Below, one piece after another: positions 7,767 through 16,342 of a stretch of DNA of 33,376 nt. The translations under genes were made by a program, and so were the position numbers. The notes under the pieces are model-generated. The model was not told the DNA's origin, did no database searches, and saw only the letters and a program-made list of their open reading frames with translations. The stretch comes from Paracoccus sp. (in: a-proteobacteria). GTDB taxonomy: Bacteria > Pseudomonadota > Alphaproteobacteria > Rhodobacterales > Rhodobacteraceae. The stretch lies in the NCBI GenBank assembly GCA_030538705.1, contig JAUNTL010000026.1:1-33376 (forward strand), read 5' to 3'. Position 1 is the stretch's first letter. Each line of letters begins with the position of its first letter.

Positions 7767-8843
7767 TTATGCCTCCTCATTCTTTTTCTGGGCGCGTTTC
7801 AGCGCGGAAATGGCGGCATGAACGGCGACCGCGCCGCCGACCACGCCGGCGGCGGCCATGCCGACCTTGTCGGCGTTCGCCTCGATCCCGAATTGCTTGA
7901 TATTGGTCAGCCGGTCATAGAATGACCCCTGATCCCAGAAACCATCCTCGGAACAGCCGATGCAGCCGTGGCCGGATTGAATGGGAAATGACAGCCCGCC
8001 ATTCCAGCGCACGGTGGAACAGGCGTTATAGGTCGTCGGCCCTTTGCAGCCCATTTTATACAGGCAATAGCCCTTGCGGGCGTTTTCATCGTCCCAATGC
8101 TCGACGAATTGGCCGGCGTCGAAATGCGGGCGGCGATAACATTTATCATGGATACGCTGGCTATAGAACATCGCCGGGCGACCCTGACGGTCCAGCGTCG
8201 GCATGCGGTCAAAGGTCAGCATATAGGTAATCACGCCGGTCATGACCTCGGCAATCGGGGGACAGCCCGGCACCTTGATGATCGGCTTGTCGAGGATGAC
8301 CTTATGCACCGGCGTGGCCCGCGTCGGATTTGGCGCGGCGGCCTGCACACAGCCATAAGAGGCGCAGGCGCCCCAGCTGATAATCGCCTTGGCGTCCTTG
8401 GCGGCATATTTCAATTTCTCGACAAAGGGTTTGCCGCCGGAAATGCAATACATCCCGTCCTCGTTCAGTGGCGGATTGCCCTCGACCGCCAGAATATACT
8501 GGCCCTTATAGCGCTGGATCGTGTCCTCGAACGCGGCCTCGGCGGCATGACCCGCCGCCGCCATCAGCGTGTCGTCGTAATCAAGGCTGATCATCGACAG
8601 CACGACATCCTTGGCCAGCGGATGCGCCGACCGGATAAAGCTTTCCGAGCAACAGGTGCATTCCAGCCCATGCACCCAGATGACCGGAGTGCGCGGTTTC
8701 GTTTCCATCGCATGGGCGATTTTCGGGACAAAAGCCGGGCCAAGACCCAGGGCGCTTGCCGTCAGGGAACAGTATTTCATAAAGCTGCGCCGGGTGATCC
8801 CCTGCCGCCGCATGACGTCATAAAATGTCTCGATCTGGGACAA
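7767..8843 (-). CDS. hupS: HupS, Fe-S small subunit of the uptake hydrogenase, O2-tolerant type
   Basis: 358 residues. A long Tat signal with RRSFMK (18-23) and cleavage near residue 45 directs export. The proximal cluster ligands are Cys62, Cys64, Cys65, Cys160, Cys165 and Cys194. Counted from the mature N-terminus these are 17, 19, 20, 115, 120 and 149, the same six positions as in E. coli Hyd-1. The two extra cysteines (19 and 120) are the hallmark of the [4Fe-3S] cluster of oxygen-tolerant hydrogenases. The C-terminus carries a hydrophobic anchor (about residues 325-348) and a lysine-rich end. It passes electrons from HupL to HupC. It heads the structural operon after a 172-base gap containing an IHF consensus. 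Confidence 0.97.
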   Translation of the reverse strand: MSQIETFYDVMRRQGITRRSFMKYCSLTASALGLGPAFVPKIAHAMETKPRTPVIWVHGLECTCCSESFIRSAHPLAKDVVLSMISLDYDDTLMAAAGHAAEAAFEDTIQRYKGQYILAVEGNPPLNEDGMYCISGGKPFVEKLKYAAKDAKAIISWGACASYGCVQAAAPNPTRATPVHKVILDKPIIKVPGCPPIAEVMTGVITYMLTFDRMPTLDRQGRPAMFYSQRIHDKCYRRPHFDAGQFVEHWDDENARKGYCLYKMGCKGPTTYNACSTVRWNGGLSFPIQSGHGCIGCSEDGFWDQGSFYDRLTNIKQFGIEANADKVGMAAAGVVGGAVAVHAAISALKRAQKKNEEA

Positions 8844-8945
8844 GGTTGCCTCCCGCGCTGCCGTCCTTTGGCCCTAGGGTGGCAGCAGAGGGCGCGGGTT
8901 TGCAGGGAAAACGTCGCGCTGCGGATGTGACATTTTTATATTTAT

Positions 8946-8958
8946 TATCAAATAATTA
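8946..8958 (+). promoter_or_regulatory. Candidate IHF binding site upstream of hupS
   Basis: TATCAAATAATTA fits the IHF consensus WATCAANNNNTTR at every position and sits in the only AT-rich stretch of the hypF-hupS gap, about 105 bases before the hupS start. In R. capsulatus, IHF bends the hupS promoter so that the response regulator HupR can activate it; a similar arrangement is inferred here. I could not find a clear HupR palindrome (TTG-N5-CAA) nearby. Confidence 0.6.
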
Positions 8959-8991
8959 AGCGCGTTATCCCAGTGCCGTGCCGGTCACGCC

Positions 8992-9019
8992 CTGACCAGA
9001 GGCCCCGCCTGCTGGTCAG
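8992..9019 (-). terminator. Inverted repeat at the hypF 3' end
   Basis: Perfect 8-base arms CTGACCAG and CTGGTCAG separated by 12 bases, with a further GGC/GCC pairing inside. The right arm overlaps the hypF stop codon (9016-9018). It could slow or end transcription of hupTUV-hypF before hupS, but no T-run follows on the minus strand, so a rho-independent terminator is not certain. Confidence 0.45.
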
Positions 9020-11211
9020 TCGCTTACCGCCGCGATCAGCGCCTGACCCAGGGCCAGACCGCCATCATTGGCCGGCGCAATGCGGTGGGTCAGGACCGGC
9101 AAGCCGTCCAGTTCGGACAGGCAGGCGCGCAGCAGCACGGCGTTCTGAAAACAGCCCCCCGACAGTGCCACCGCCTGCGCCTGACCGCTTTCGACCAGGG
9201 CACGGGCGGGGGCGCAAAAGGCTCGTGCCAGCCCTGCGTGAAACGCACCCGCAATCTCGCCCCGGTCGCGGCCATCGCCAAGATCATCGGCGATCGCGCG
9301 GAACATCGGCGCGGGGTCCAGCCCCGGCATCGGATAGGGCGCGGCGGGGCGGGCCAGCGCCTCAAGCCGCATCGCGGCCTCGCCCTCATAGCTTTGGCGG
9401 TGGATGAGGCCCAGCATGGCAGCTATCGCATCGAACAGCCGACCCGTGGATGAGGACAGCGGCGCGTTCACCCCGGCCCGGACGGCGGCACGCAGCGCAT
9501 CGCGGGGGTGATCCGCCAGCAGATCATCGGCCAAAGCAGACAGCCCGGCCGCATCCAGTCGCATCAGCAGGTTGCGCCACGGATCGCGCGCGGCAAGGTC
9601 TCCGCCCGGGAAAGGCGCGGGCCTCAGATGCGCGATCCGGGTCGCGTGGCGATAATCGCCCAGCAAAACCTCGCCGCCCCAGATCGTGCCGTCATCGCCC
9701 AGGCCCGTGCCGTCCAGCACGATCCCCGCCACCGGGCCAGCGTCCAAGGGCCACAGGTTATCGCCCAGACAGGCGGCCAGATGCGCGTGGTGATGCTGGA
9801 CCGCGACCACCGGCAGGCCCATCGCCCGGCCCGCCTGCGTGGCGGCGTAACCTTCATGCAGATCGACCGCGACGCGTGCCGGATGGTGGTCGAACAGCGC
9901 GGCCATGTCCTTGATCGCAAGGTGAAATTCTTCGCGATTCAGCGCCCCGTCCAGATCGCCAAGGTGATGCGACAGCATGGCCTGCCCGTTCTTGGTCAGG
10001 CAGATCGCGCCCTTCATCTGCCCGCCAAGCGCCAGCACCTGCGGCGTGGCCTCAAACCCCGGCGGCAGGGGCAGCACCCCCGGCACCCGCCCGCGCGCGC
10101 GGCGCAGCACCATCGGCGGGTCGGCGCGTTCCACCCCGTCATCAAGGCGACGAACAATGTCGCGGTCGTGCATGAGGAACGCATCGGCAAAGCCCGCCAG
10201 CTTTGCCCGCGCCTCATCGTTGTGGGTGACCTGCGGCTCGCCCGAGAGGTTGCCCGAGGTCATCACCAGCACGCCGCCAAAAGCCGTCAGCAGCAGGTGA
10301 TGCAGCGGCGTATAGGGCAGCATGACGCCAAGGCTGGCGATGCCGGGCGCGATCTCATCGGGCAGAGTGCTGCGGCTTTCCGCCAGCACCACCGGGGCGG
10401 CGGGATCGCGCAGCCGGTCCAGAACCTGCGGGGTCAGATGGGCGATGCGGGCCAGATCGGCCTCGGTTCCCATCAGTGCAAAGGGTTTGGCGGGGCGGCG
10501 TTTGCGCGCGCGCAGCAGGGTCAGCGCGGCGGGGTTCGCGGCATCGCAAGCCAGATGAAACCCACCCAAACCCTTGATCGCCAGCACCTCGCCCGCGCGC
10601 AGCCGCTGAGCCGCCAGCGCCACCGGATCGCCGGGCAGTTCGCGCCCCGCGCATTCCAGCCACAGGCGCGGCCCGCAGGCGGGGCAGGCAATGGGCTGGG
10701 CGTGAAAGCGGCGGTCAGCGGGGTTTTCATATTCGGCGCGGCAGTCGGGGCAGATCGCAAACCCCGCCATCGCGGTCTGCGCGCGGTCATAGGGCAATTC
10801 GCGCAGAATGGTGAAACGCGGCCCGCAATGGGTGCAATTGGCAAAGGCATAGCCCGCGCGGCGGCCTGTGCCAAAGATTTCGTCCACGCAGTCGGCACAA
10901 GTCGCGGCATCCGGCGTCACCTGCGTTTCGGCCCCGCGCCCCTGACTGGCGGCGATGGTGAAATCATCCGGCAGCGCCGCGAAATCATGGGGGGCGCTTT
11001 CCACCGCATCGACCCGCGCCAGCTTGGGGGCCTGCGCCGGGATCGCCGCCAGAAACCCGTCCAGATCGCCGCCGATAGCGTGGATCAGCACGCCCTCGGG
11101 GTCGTTCAGCACCTCGCCCTTGACGTCATGGGCGCGCGCGATCTGCCAGATAAAGGGGCGGAACCCGACGCCCTGCACCTGCCCGCGCACGCGGATGCGC
11201 AGCCCCGTCAT
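9016..11211 (-). CDS. hypF: HypF, carbamoyltransferase for cyanide-ligand synthesis
   Basis: 731 residues from the ATG at 11211, chosen because AAGGGG lies six bases before it. An ATG at 11226, overlapping the hupV stop, would add 5 residues. HypF transfers a carbamoyl group to HypE, the source of the CN ligands of the active-site iron. Domains in order are: acylphosphatase-like (about 1-90, RVRGQVQGVGFRPF); two zinc fingers with CxxC pairs (about 105-185); a YrdC-like domain (about 195-370, KGLGGFHLACDA); and a Kae1-like domain (about 385-731) with HHHAH, GTGLGDDGTIWGGE and LSGGCFQN. All motifs are intact. Placement after hupTUV matches R. capsulatus. Confidence 0.96.
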   Translation of the reverse strand: MTGLRIRVRGQVQGVGFRPFIWQIARAHDVKGEVLNDPEGVLIHAIGGDLDGFLAAIPAQAPKLARVDAVESAPHDFAALPDDFTIAASQGRGAETQVTPDAATCADCVDEIFGTGRRAGYAFANCTHCGPRFTILRELPYDRAQTAMAGFAICPDCRAEYENPADRRFHAQPIACPACGPRLWLECAGRELPGDPVALAAQRLRAGEVLAIKGLGGFHLACDAANPAALTLLRARKRRPAKPFALMGTEADLARIAHLTPQVLDRLRDPAAPVVLAESRSTLPDEIAPGIASLGVMLPYTPLHHLLLTAFGGVLVMTSGNLSGEPQVTHNDEARAKLAGFADAFLMHDRDIVRRLDDGVERADPPMVLRRARGRVPGVLPLPPGFEATPQVLALGGQMKGAICLTKNGQAMLSHHLGDLDGALNREEFHLAIKDMAALFDHHPARVAVDLHEGYAATQAGRAMGLPVVAVQHHHAHLAACLGDNLWPLDAGPVAGIVLDGTGLGDDGTIWGGEVLLGDYRHATRIAHLRPAPFPGGDLAARDPWRNLLMRLDAAGLSALADDLLADHPRDALRAAVRAGVNAPLSSSTGRLFDAIAAMLGLIHRQSYEGEAAMRLEALARPAAPYPMPGLDPAPMFRAIADDLGDGRDRGEIAGAFHAGLARAFCAPARALVESGQAQAVALSGGCFQNAVLLRACLSELDGLPVLTHRIAPANDGGLALGQALIAAVSD

Positions 11212-11225
11212 TCCCGGCCCCTTCA

Positions 11226-12665
11226 TCAATGCACCGTGCAGACCATGCAGGGGTCAAAGCTGCGCACGATATGCTGGACGGCAACCGGCGTCGCCTCGTC
11301 CCCTGTCAGCGCGCCCTCAAGCGCAGCCTCCAGCGGGCCGGGCTGACCCGAGGCATCGCGGGGGCTAAAATTCCACGTCGTCGGCGCGACGATCTGATAG
11401 GAGACGATCCGCCCCCGCGCGATGCGGACCCAATGGCCCAACGCCCCCCGCGCGGCCTCGACCAGACCTTCGCCCTCGGCCGCCATTGGCATCCGGCCAT
11501 GGCGCATATAGGGCGCGCCGGGGTCGATCTGCGCGGCCAGCTGCTCCATCACCATCTGCGTGCGCGCCAGCTCCAGCAGGCGCCCACCGACCCGCGCCAG
11601 CACGCCGCCGCGCCCGCCATTCGCCGCGGCCAGCGACAGCGCCAGAGGATGCCCGTCCACCACCTGCCGGGCAATCGCGCCGACCTCGACCGTCTGGCCC
11701 GACAGGCGCGGGGCCTTGCACCAGCTATAGGCGGTTCCGCGCATCGCCTCGTCGGGGTTGGTCTGCCCGTCCAGCGGATGCGCCGCCTCGCCCAGCATCC
11801 AGGCGTGGGACAGGTCCTCGCGGATCGCGCCGGTTTCGACGGGCCGCACCGCGCCCGCCTGCCACAGCCCGGCGGCAAAGACCGGACCATCGGCCAGCGG
11901 ATAGGCGCCATAGGACATGAGCCGCCCCGGACCGGGGCCAAGTGCGGCCAGATCCAGATCGGCGGCAATGCGCAGGAACCGCCCGGCATCGCCGCCGTCC
12001 CACGCCAGCAGCGCAGCCTGATCGCTGAGCGCCGCGAAATCCTCGACCGCGCCGCCAAAGACCACCGTTTCCAGATAGCGGCGAAACCCGCGCAGGGTGG
12101 CGATGATCCGCATCTTGTCGCGCAAGCCCGGCGCGCGGGTCACGCCGCCGGGCTGGATCGCCAGCGTATGCGGCCATTTCCCGGCCATCAGCCCAAGGAT
12201 GTGCATCAGTTCCGCCCGCGCCGCCATGGCCTGCCGCTGGGCTGATCCATCGGCGGTCGAAAACCGCGCCGCGATATCCCTGTGCCAGTCGCGCCCCGCA
12301 TAGGCCGGGCGCATAAAGTCGGGCATAAAGAACAGGTTAAAGTGGAACAGATGGTCCGAGACATTTTCCACCGCATGGATCAGCGCAGCCATCGCCGCAC
12401 CCTCGGGCGTCGGGCTGATCCCCATCGCCGCGCCCAAGGCCCGCGCCGCCGCCGCCGATTGGCTGATCGAGCAGATGCCGCAGATGCGCGGCGTCAGGGT
12501 CAGCGCGTCCATCGGGTCGCGCCCCTCTAACATCCTCTCGAACCCGCGATAGAGCGGCGCATTCACCCGCGCCGCGCGGACCCGCCCGGCCTCAACATCC
12601 AGTGTCACCTCAAGATCGCCCTCGACCCGGTTGAACGGCCCGACGACCAGCCGCGCCCCCGTCAT
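11226..12665 (-). CDS. hupV: HupV, large subunit of the H2-sensing regulatory hydrogenase
   Basis: 479 residues from the ATG at 12665, which overlaps the hupU stop (ATGA). A longer open frame up to 12938 lies inside hupU and is rejected. Metal ligands are Cys62/Cys65 (RICGICSISQS) and Cys473/Cys476 (DPCMVCTVH). Two features mark it as a sensor hydrogenase. The residues after CGIC are SISQ rather than the xGTH of energy-conserving enzymes. The protein also ends exactly at the last ligand motif with no tail, so it needs no HupD processing. With HupU it reports H2 to the kinase HupT in the cytoplasm. Its stop lies at the hypF start. Confidence 0.95.
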   Translation of the reverse strand: MTGARLVVGPFNRVEGDLEVTLDVEAGRVRAARVNAPLYRGFERMLEGRDPMDALTLTPRICGICSISQSAAAARALGAAMGISPTPEGAAMAALIHAVENVSDHLFHFNLFFMPDFMRPAYAGRDWHRDIAARFSTADGSAQRQAMAARAELMHILGLMAGKWPHTLAIQPGGVTRAPGLRDKMRIIATLRGFRRYLETVVFGGAVEDFAALSDQAALLAWDGGDAGRFLRIAADLDLAALGPGPGRLMSYGAYPLADGPVFAAGLWQAGAVRPVETGAIREDLSHAWMLGEAAHPLDGQTNPDEAMRGTAYSWCKAPRLSGQTVEVGAIARQVVDGHPLALSLAAANGGRGGVLARVGGRLLELARTQMVMEQLAAQIDPGAPYMRHGRMPMAAEGEGLVEAARGALGHWVRIARGRIVSYQIVAPTTWNFSPRDASGQPGPLEAALEGALTGDEATPVAVQHIVRSFDPCMVCTVH

Positions 12666-13654
12666 CGGCGCGGCTTTCGCGGGCTGGGCGGCACGGTCAC
12701 GCGGTCGGACACGGCGTTGCGGGCGATGCGGTCCGGGGTTGCGGCCTTGGACAGCGAGGCCAGTGCCATGAACCACGCCTTGGGCATATCGGTGGGCAGG
12801 CCGACCGGAATCCCGGCGATTTTCGGGGTTTCGGTAAAGGGGTGGCGCGGTTCCTCGAACTCGGGCGCGGTGCAGTTGATGCAGGGATAACCGCCCGAGG
12901 TGCAGGACCCCTCGCCGTTCCACGGGCGGATGTTGCAATCCCCCGCAGCCTGCGTGCCGACGCAGCCCAGATTTTCCATCATGCAGCCGATTTCCGACAG
13001 GGCGGTCGCACTGGCCTTGTATTCATAGAACTCGTTCTTGGAACAGCCGTGATGGACCAGATGATCGGTAAAGAACCGGGGCCGCGCCAGCGGGTCCAAA
13101 CCCCCGGCATCCAGCGCCCCTGCGGCCAGCATCAGCAGGGTTTCCGTCACCCAGCCCGGATGCGTCGGGCAGCCCGCCACATTGATCACCGGCAACCCGC
13201 CCGCCGCGCGCCAGTCCGCAGGCAAAACGCCGCCGGGATGCGCGCCCTCGTATTGCAGGCCCGCCGCATCCGACGGGTTCCCGCCCGCCGTGGTCACGCC
13301 GCCAAAGGCCGCGCAACTGCCGACCGCCATCACATGCCGCGCGCGGGGTGCCAGCGCCTGCACCCAGTCCAGCATCGACCGCCCGGTCCCCGAGAGCATC
13401 TGATAGCGCCCGGTCCCGCGCGGGCCCCGCGCCACCGCACCCTCGACACAGAGGATGTCCAGCGGCAGCGCGCCGGTCTCGACCGCGTCCAGTATCGCCC
13501 GCACCTCGGCCCCGGTTTCCAGCGAGATCGCGGGGTGCCACAGCAGCCGGATCCCGGCCATCTCGATCAGGGACAGCGCATCCGGCCCTTCGGCGCACAG
13601 CAGCGACATGGTGCAGCCGCCACAGCCCGAGGATTGCAGCCACAGCAGGTTCAT
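12662..13654 (-). CDS. hupU: HupU, small subunit of the H2-sensing regulatory hydrogenase
   Basis: 330 residues. There is no Tat signal: the mature-type sequence starts at once with WLQSSGCGGC, so the protein stays in the cytoplasm. The proximal cluster ligands are the standard four: Cys11, Cys14, Cys114 and Cys162. The places of the two extra cysteines seen in HupS hold other residues (GCGGC, and GSCAAFGG without the second Cys). Medial and distal ligands lie in HHGCSKNEFYEY and in the cysteine-rich segment around residues 220-265. The tail after residue 300 is basic and proline-rich. The ATG overlaps the hupT stop (ATGA), and the hupV start overlaps its own stop. Confidence 0.95.
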   Translation of the reverse strand: MNLLWLQSSGCGGCTMSLLCAEGPDALSLIEMAGIRLLWHPAISLETGAEVRAILDAVETGALPLDILCVEGAVARGPRGTGRYQMLSGTGRSMLDWVQALAPRARHVMAVGSCAAFGGVTTAGGNPSDAAGLQYEGAHPGGVLPADWRAAGGLPVINVAGCPTHPGWVTETLLMLAAGALDAGGLDPLARPRFFTDHLVHHGCSKNEFYEYKASATALSEIGCMMENLGCVGTQAAGDCNIRPWNGEGSCTSGGYPCINCTAPEFEEPRHPFTETPKIAGIPVGLPTDMPKAWFMALASLSKAATPDRIARNAVSDRVTVPPSPRKPRR

Positions 13655-14961
13655 GTGCCCCCCTGCGCCAGCGGCAGGTCCAGCGCGAAATTCGCCCCCG
13701 CCTCGCTGTCGATCAGGCGCAGGTCGCCGCCATGTTCCTCAATGATCTTATGGCTGATCGACAACCCAAGGCCGGTGCCGCGACCGACCGGCTTGGTGGT
13801 GAAAAACGGATCAAAGATCGCCTGCCGCAGATCGGCACCAATCCCCGGCCCGTTATCGCAGACGCTGACGGTGGCGCGGGTATCGCTGGCGGAATGGGTG
13901 ATGTCGATGCGCGGATCGGCTATGCCTTCCAGCGCGTCAACGGCGTTCTGGACCAGGTTCATCGCCACCTGCTGAATATGGCCGGGCCGCCCGCGCACCA
14001 TCAGGGTTTGCGCGCCGTGAAACGTCACCGGCACCGGGTGACGCGCGCCGCGCAGCACCCAGTTCACCGCGACATGCACCGTCTCGACCAGATCAAAATC
14101 GCTGGTCTCGCCCGATCCATCCGAGGACAGCCGCCGCAGATCCTCGACAATGTCGCGCACCCGTTCCGCCCCGTCGCGCGCGCCGCGCACCGCATCGCGC
14201 AGGTTCATCACCTCGCGGTCGAGGCGCAGGCTTTCGCGCAGCGCGATCAGCTCGTCCCGTTCGGCACCGGCCTGAACGCGCTGGAAATAGGTCTCGAATT
14301 TACTCGCATAGCGTTCCAGCGCGTGGGTATTGGCATAGACAAAGCTGATCGGGTTGTTCAGCTCATGCGCGACCCCGGCCAGCAAGCGGCCCAGAGATGC
14401 CAGCTTTTCATTGCGCACCAGCTGCGCCTGCGCCGATTTCAGCGCGGCATGGCTGGATTCCAGTGCCGTATAGGCGCGGCGCAATTCGCTGACCGGGCGG
14501 CCCGCGACAACCAGCCCGGCGACGCGGCCGCGATCATCCAGCCGGGGGGCGACGGCCAGTTCCAGCACCTCGTCCACGCCCTTGAGGCCCGCCTCCAGAT
14601 GCTGGGGCGTCCGGCCAAGGCCCGCATCCTCCAGCGCCTTGCACAGGCGTGCGCGGTCGTCCTCGCAGAACAGATCAGCCAGCGGCTGCCCGACGAGCGC
14701 CGCCCGAGACTGCCCGCTGCGATCACAGAGCGAGGCCGATACCTCTTCGATCTGCCCCGACCGGCCCGCGACAATCAGCACATCCGAGATGGCTTGCAGC
14801 GCCGAATGCAGATGGAACCGCACGGCCTCCAATTCGGCATTCTGCGCCTCAAGCTGGTTCTGGTGATCGACAAGATCGGAATAGGTGCGATCCATCGCCG
14901 TCAGCACGTCAGACCATGCGGCGTCGGAAATGGTCAGCGGGGATCCATGCGTTCGAGGCAT
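13651..14961 (-). CDS. hupT: HupT, PAS-domain sensor histidine kinase of the hydrogen response
   Basis: 436 residues from the ATG at 14961; a TTG at 14982 in the same frame would add 7. Layout: an N-terminal coiled-coil-like segment (about 20-55), a PAS domain (about 55-155), then the kinase core. The phosphorylated histidine is His199 in the H-box GVAHELNNP. The N-box NLVQNAVDAL (about 334-344), DNGPGIG, FDPFFTTKP and GTGLGLSIS are intact. There are no membrane segments, so it is soluble, as expected for a kinase that docks to HupUV. In R. capsulatus HupT phosphorylates HupR, which activates hupS in its unphosphorylated state. hupR is not in the window. It heads the hupTUV-hypF unit. Confidence 0.92.
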   Translation of the reverse strand: MPRTHGSPLTISDAAWSDVLTAMDRTYSDLVDHQNQLEAQNAELEAVRFHLHSALQAISDVLIVAGRSGQIEEVSASLCDRSGQSRAALVGQPLADLFCEDDRARLCKALEDAGLGRTPQHLEAGLKGVDEVLELAVAPRLDDRGRVAGLVVAGRPVSELRRAYTALESSHAALKSAQAQLVRNEKLASLGRLLAGVAHELNNPISFVYANTHALERYASKFETYFQRVQAGAERDELIALRESLRLDREVMNLRDAVRGARDGAERVRDIVEDLRRLSSDGSGETSDFDLVETVHVAVNWVLRGARHPVPVTFHGAQTLMVRGRPGHIQQVAMNLVQNAVDALEGIADPRIDITHSASDTRATVSVCDNGPGIGADLRQAIFDPFFTTKPVGRGTGLGLSISHKIIEEHGGDLRLIDSEAGANFALDLPLAQGGT

Positions 14962-15222
14962 CCTGACGCAGCATGTCGACAAGGGTTGCGGCCGTCAAGC
15001 CGCGTGCGCCCTCGCCCGCAGCCCTGTCCCCCGGGCGAGAGGCGACAAGCGCCCTGCCCGCGCGGCGGCGATCAGCGTGCCGGTCAGCCGGGCCGGCCAT
15101 GCGGTCGGTGCCGGCCTGATCAGTCACGGCGCGGGCGGGCGCGGCGCGTCAACCGGTCGGGCCAAGCGCGGTCACAAAGCCGCCGTCTGTCAGGCCCGCC
15201 ACAACGATGACCTGCGCACAGA
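14962..15222. other. Gap between hupT and the truncated LysR gene
   Basis: About 260 GC-rich bases upstream of hupT. The hupT promoter must lie here or in the regulator remnant beyond it, but I see no convincing -35/-10 pair. Two short open frames on the minus strand look slightly coding-like: one ends at 14909 with a stretch reading GLTAATLVDMLRQDASNAW, and one ends at 15149 with a hydrophobic stretch VVVAVICAQVIVVAG. Neither has a good start or ribosome site. They may be remnants of a lost gene or chance frames in GC-rich DNA. Confidence 0.4.
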
Positions 15223-16020
15223 TTACGGCGACGACAACGCGCGATGCGATACCAGTCCCGAATAGTCGCGATCAGTCGGTGGCACATGCTCGTACATCTT
15301 TTTCAGCGCCAGAAGGAACGCCGCCGTCTCCCGGTCAGGGCGTGATCCCAGACGCGTGACCAGATAAACAGGGATGCGGGCGGGCGGCTCATGGCCTTCG
15401 ATCTGCCAGAGCAATCCGCGGCGGACATCCTCGGCCACGACATGGATTGGCAAGGCGCCGACCCCGATGCCAGCGAGGATCATCCGGCGCACCTCATGCA
15501 GGCTCGATGAGGTGCCGCGATGACGGGCAGGCAGCCCGAGCCTTTCGCGCATATCGCGCACGCTGGCCAGTGAACCGCTGCGGGTTTCGGTCTGAACCCC
15601 GACCGAATCAAAGCCCTGCCATTCGTCGTAGCCGAGATCCCTGCGGCCAAAAGCGCGATGCCTGCGCCCGCAGAATATCGCGAAATGTTCGTGATACAAC
15701 GTCTGGCAATCCAGATCTCCGGGAATGGTCTGGATCAGACAGATGCCGGCTGTGGCGCGGTTCTGCCGGACCCAGGACAGGACGTTCTCGCTGGGCAGAA
15801 CCGGAAAGACGAAATCGACGCTGGGATGACTGGCAGCGAATTCGGCCAGCACCCTGTCCAGATGGGGTGACACGACATGGCTTGCCATCGCGAGCGTAAT
15901 GGTTCCCCGAATATCCTCGATCTCGCGCATGACCATGCCCGGCAAATCGGTGACGGCGCCGAATATTTGCAGACAACGCTCATACAACTGCCGCCCGGCT
16001 CTCGTGACCCGGAAACGGCG
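15223..16020 (-). pseudogene. LysR-family regulator lacking its DNA-binding N-terminus
   Basis: The frame encodes about 265 residues of a LysR-type regulator. The linker RRFRVTRAGRQLYERC leads into a complete effector-binding domain (GTITLAMASHVVSPHL near its start, GIGVGALPIHVV near its end). LysR proteins are about 300 residues and begin with a helix-turn-helix of about 60; that part is absent. The homology stops at about 16020, exactly where opposite-strand sequence resembling an IS5-family transposase begins, and a stop codon follows in frame at 16051-16053. The first usable codon is a TTG at 15987. Without the helix-turn-helix it should not bind DNA, so I call it a pseudogene. It may once have controlled a neighbouring gene set. 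Confidence 0.8.
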
Positions 16021-16220
16021 TGATCGGCCGCACGAAGGGCGGGATGAACATCAACTGCATGCTGTCTGCGATGCTGAGGGAAGGCCGATCCGCCTATTCA
16101 TGACCGCCGGGCCGGTCAGCGACTACACCGGGGCCGCGGCTCTGAGAGGGGGCTGCCGGCTTTGCGGAGATCGTCAAAAGACTGATGCCGAACTCACAAG
16201 GGAACTGGCGCAAGTGCGCC
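16019..16220 (+). mobile_element. Degenerate IS5-family transposase fragment (left scar)
   Basis: On the plus strand bases 16022-16050 read IGRTKGGMN in one frame. After a one-base shift the next frame reads LHAVCDAEGRPIRLFMTAG and then VSDYTGAAAL. Together these match the central part of IS5-family DDE transposases (typically IGRTKGGMNTKLHAV, then FMTAGQVSDYTGAAAL). After this the match fades, with a possible LCGDR..DAE echo of the second catalytic Asp region near 16165-16190. No terminal repeats are seen. It is a short, frameshifted, inactive relic that truncates the LysR gene. Confidence 0.75.
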
Positions 16221-16342
16221 GCAAAAGCTCTTCAGCTATGAAAAATAGCCGCGAGGATATTCCCCGGTCAGCCTTGTTAGATATCTGAGTTGATCTTGCA
16301 GCGAAGGGGTTTTTGGCTCTGCTGACTCGTCAAGATGCCGTT

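Noticed and set aside
9508-11346. Long plus-strand open frame of 612 codons opposite hypF and hupV.
   Set aside because: It is a shadow of two well-supported minus-strand genes in GC-rich DNA. Its product is Gln/Arg/His-rich low complexity with no recognisable domain.
12666-12938. Extended hupV start at 12938.
   Set aside because: The extra 91 codons lie within hupU, and the ATG at 12665 with ATGA overlap begins exactly at the conserved large-subunit N-terminus.
13348-15210. Long plus-strand open frame of 620 codons opposite hupU and hupT.
   Set aside because: Same reason: it mirrors intact minus-strand genes and has shadow-type composition.
14909-15265. Minus-strand short frames upstream of hupT with slightly protein-like stretches.
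   Set aside because: No start codon with a ribosome site, no known domain, and they overlap hupT or the LysR remnant. Kept only as a comment on the gap.
16190-16288. Possible IS3-family OrfA-like stretch (ELTRELAQVRRKSS) and a possible LysR start (DQLRYL) on the other strand after the left transposase relic.
   Set aside because: Similarity is too short and low in complexity to name; either could be chance.
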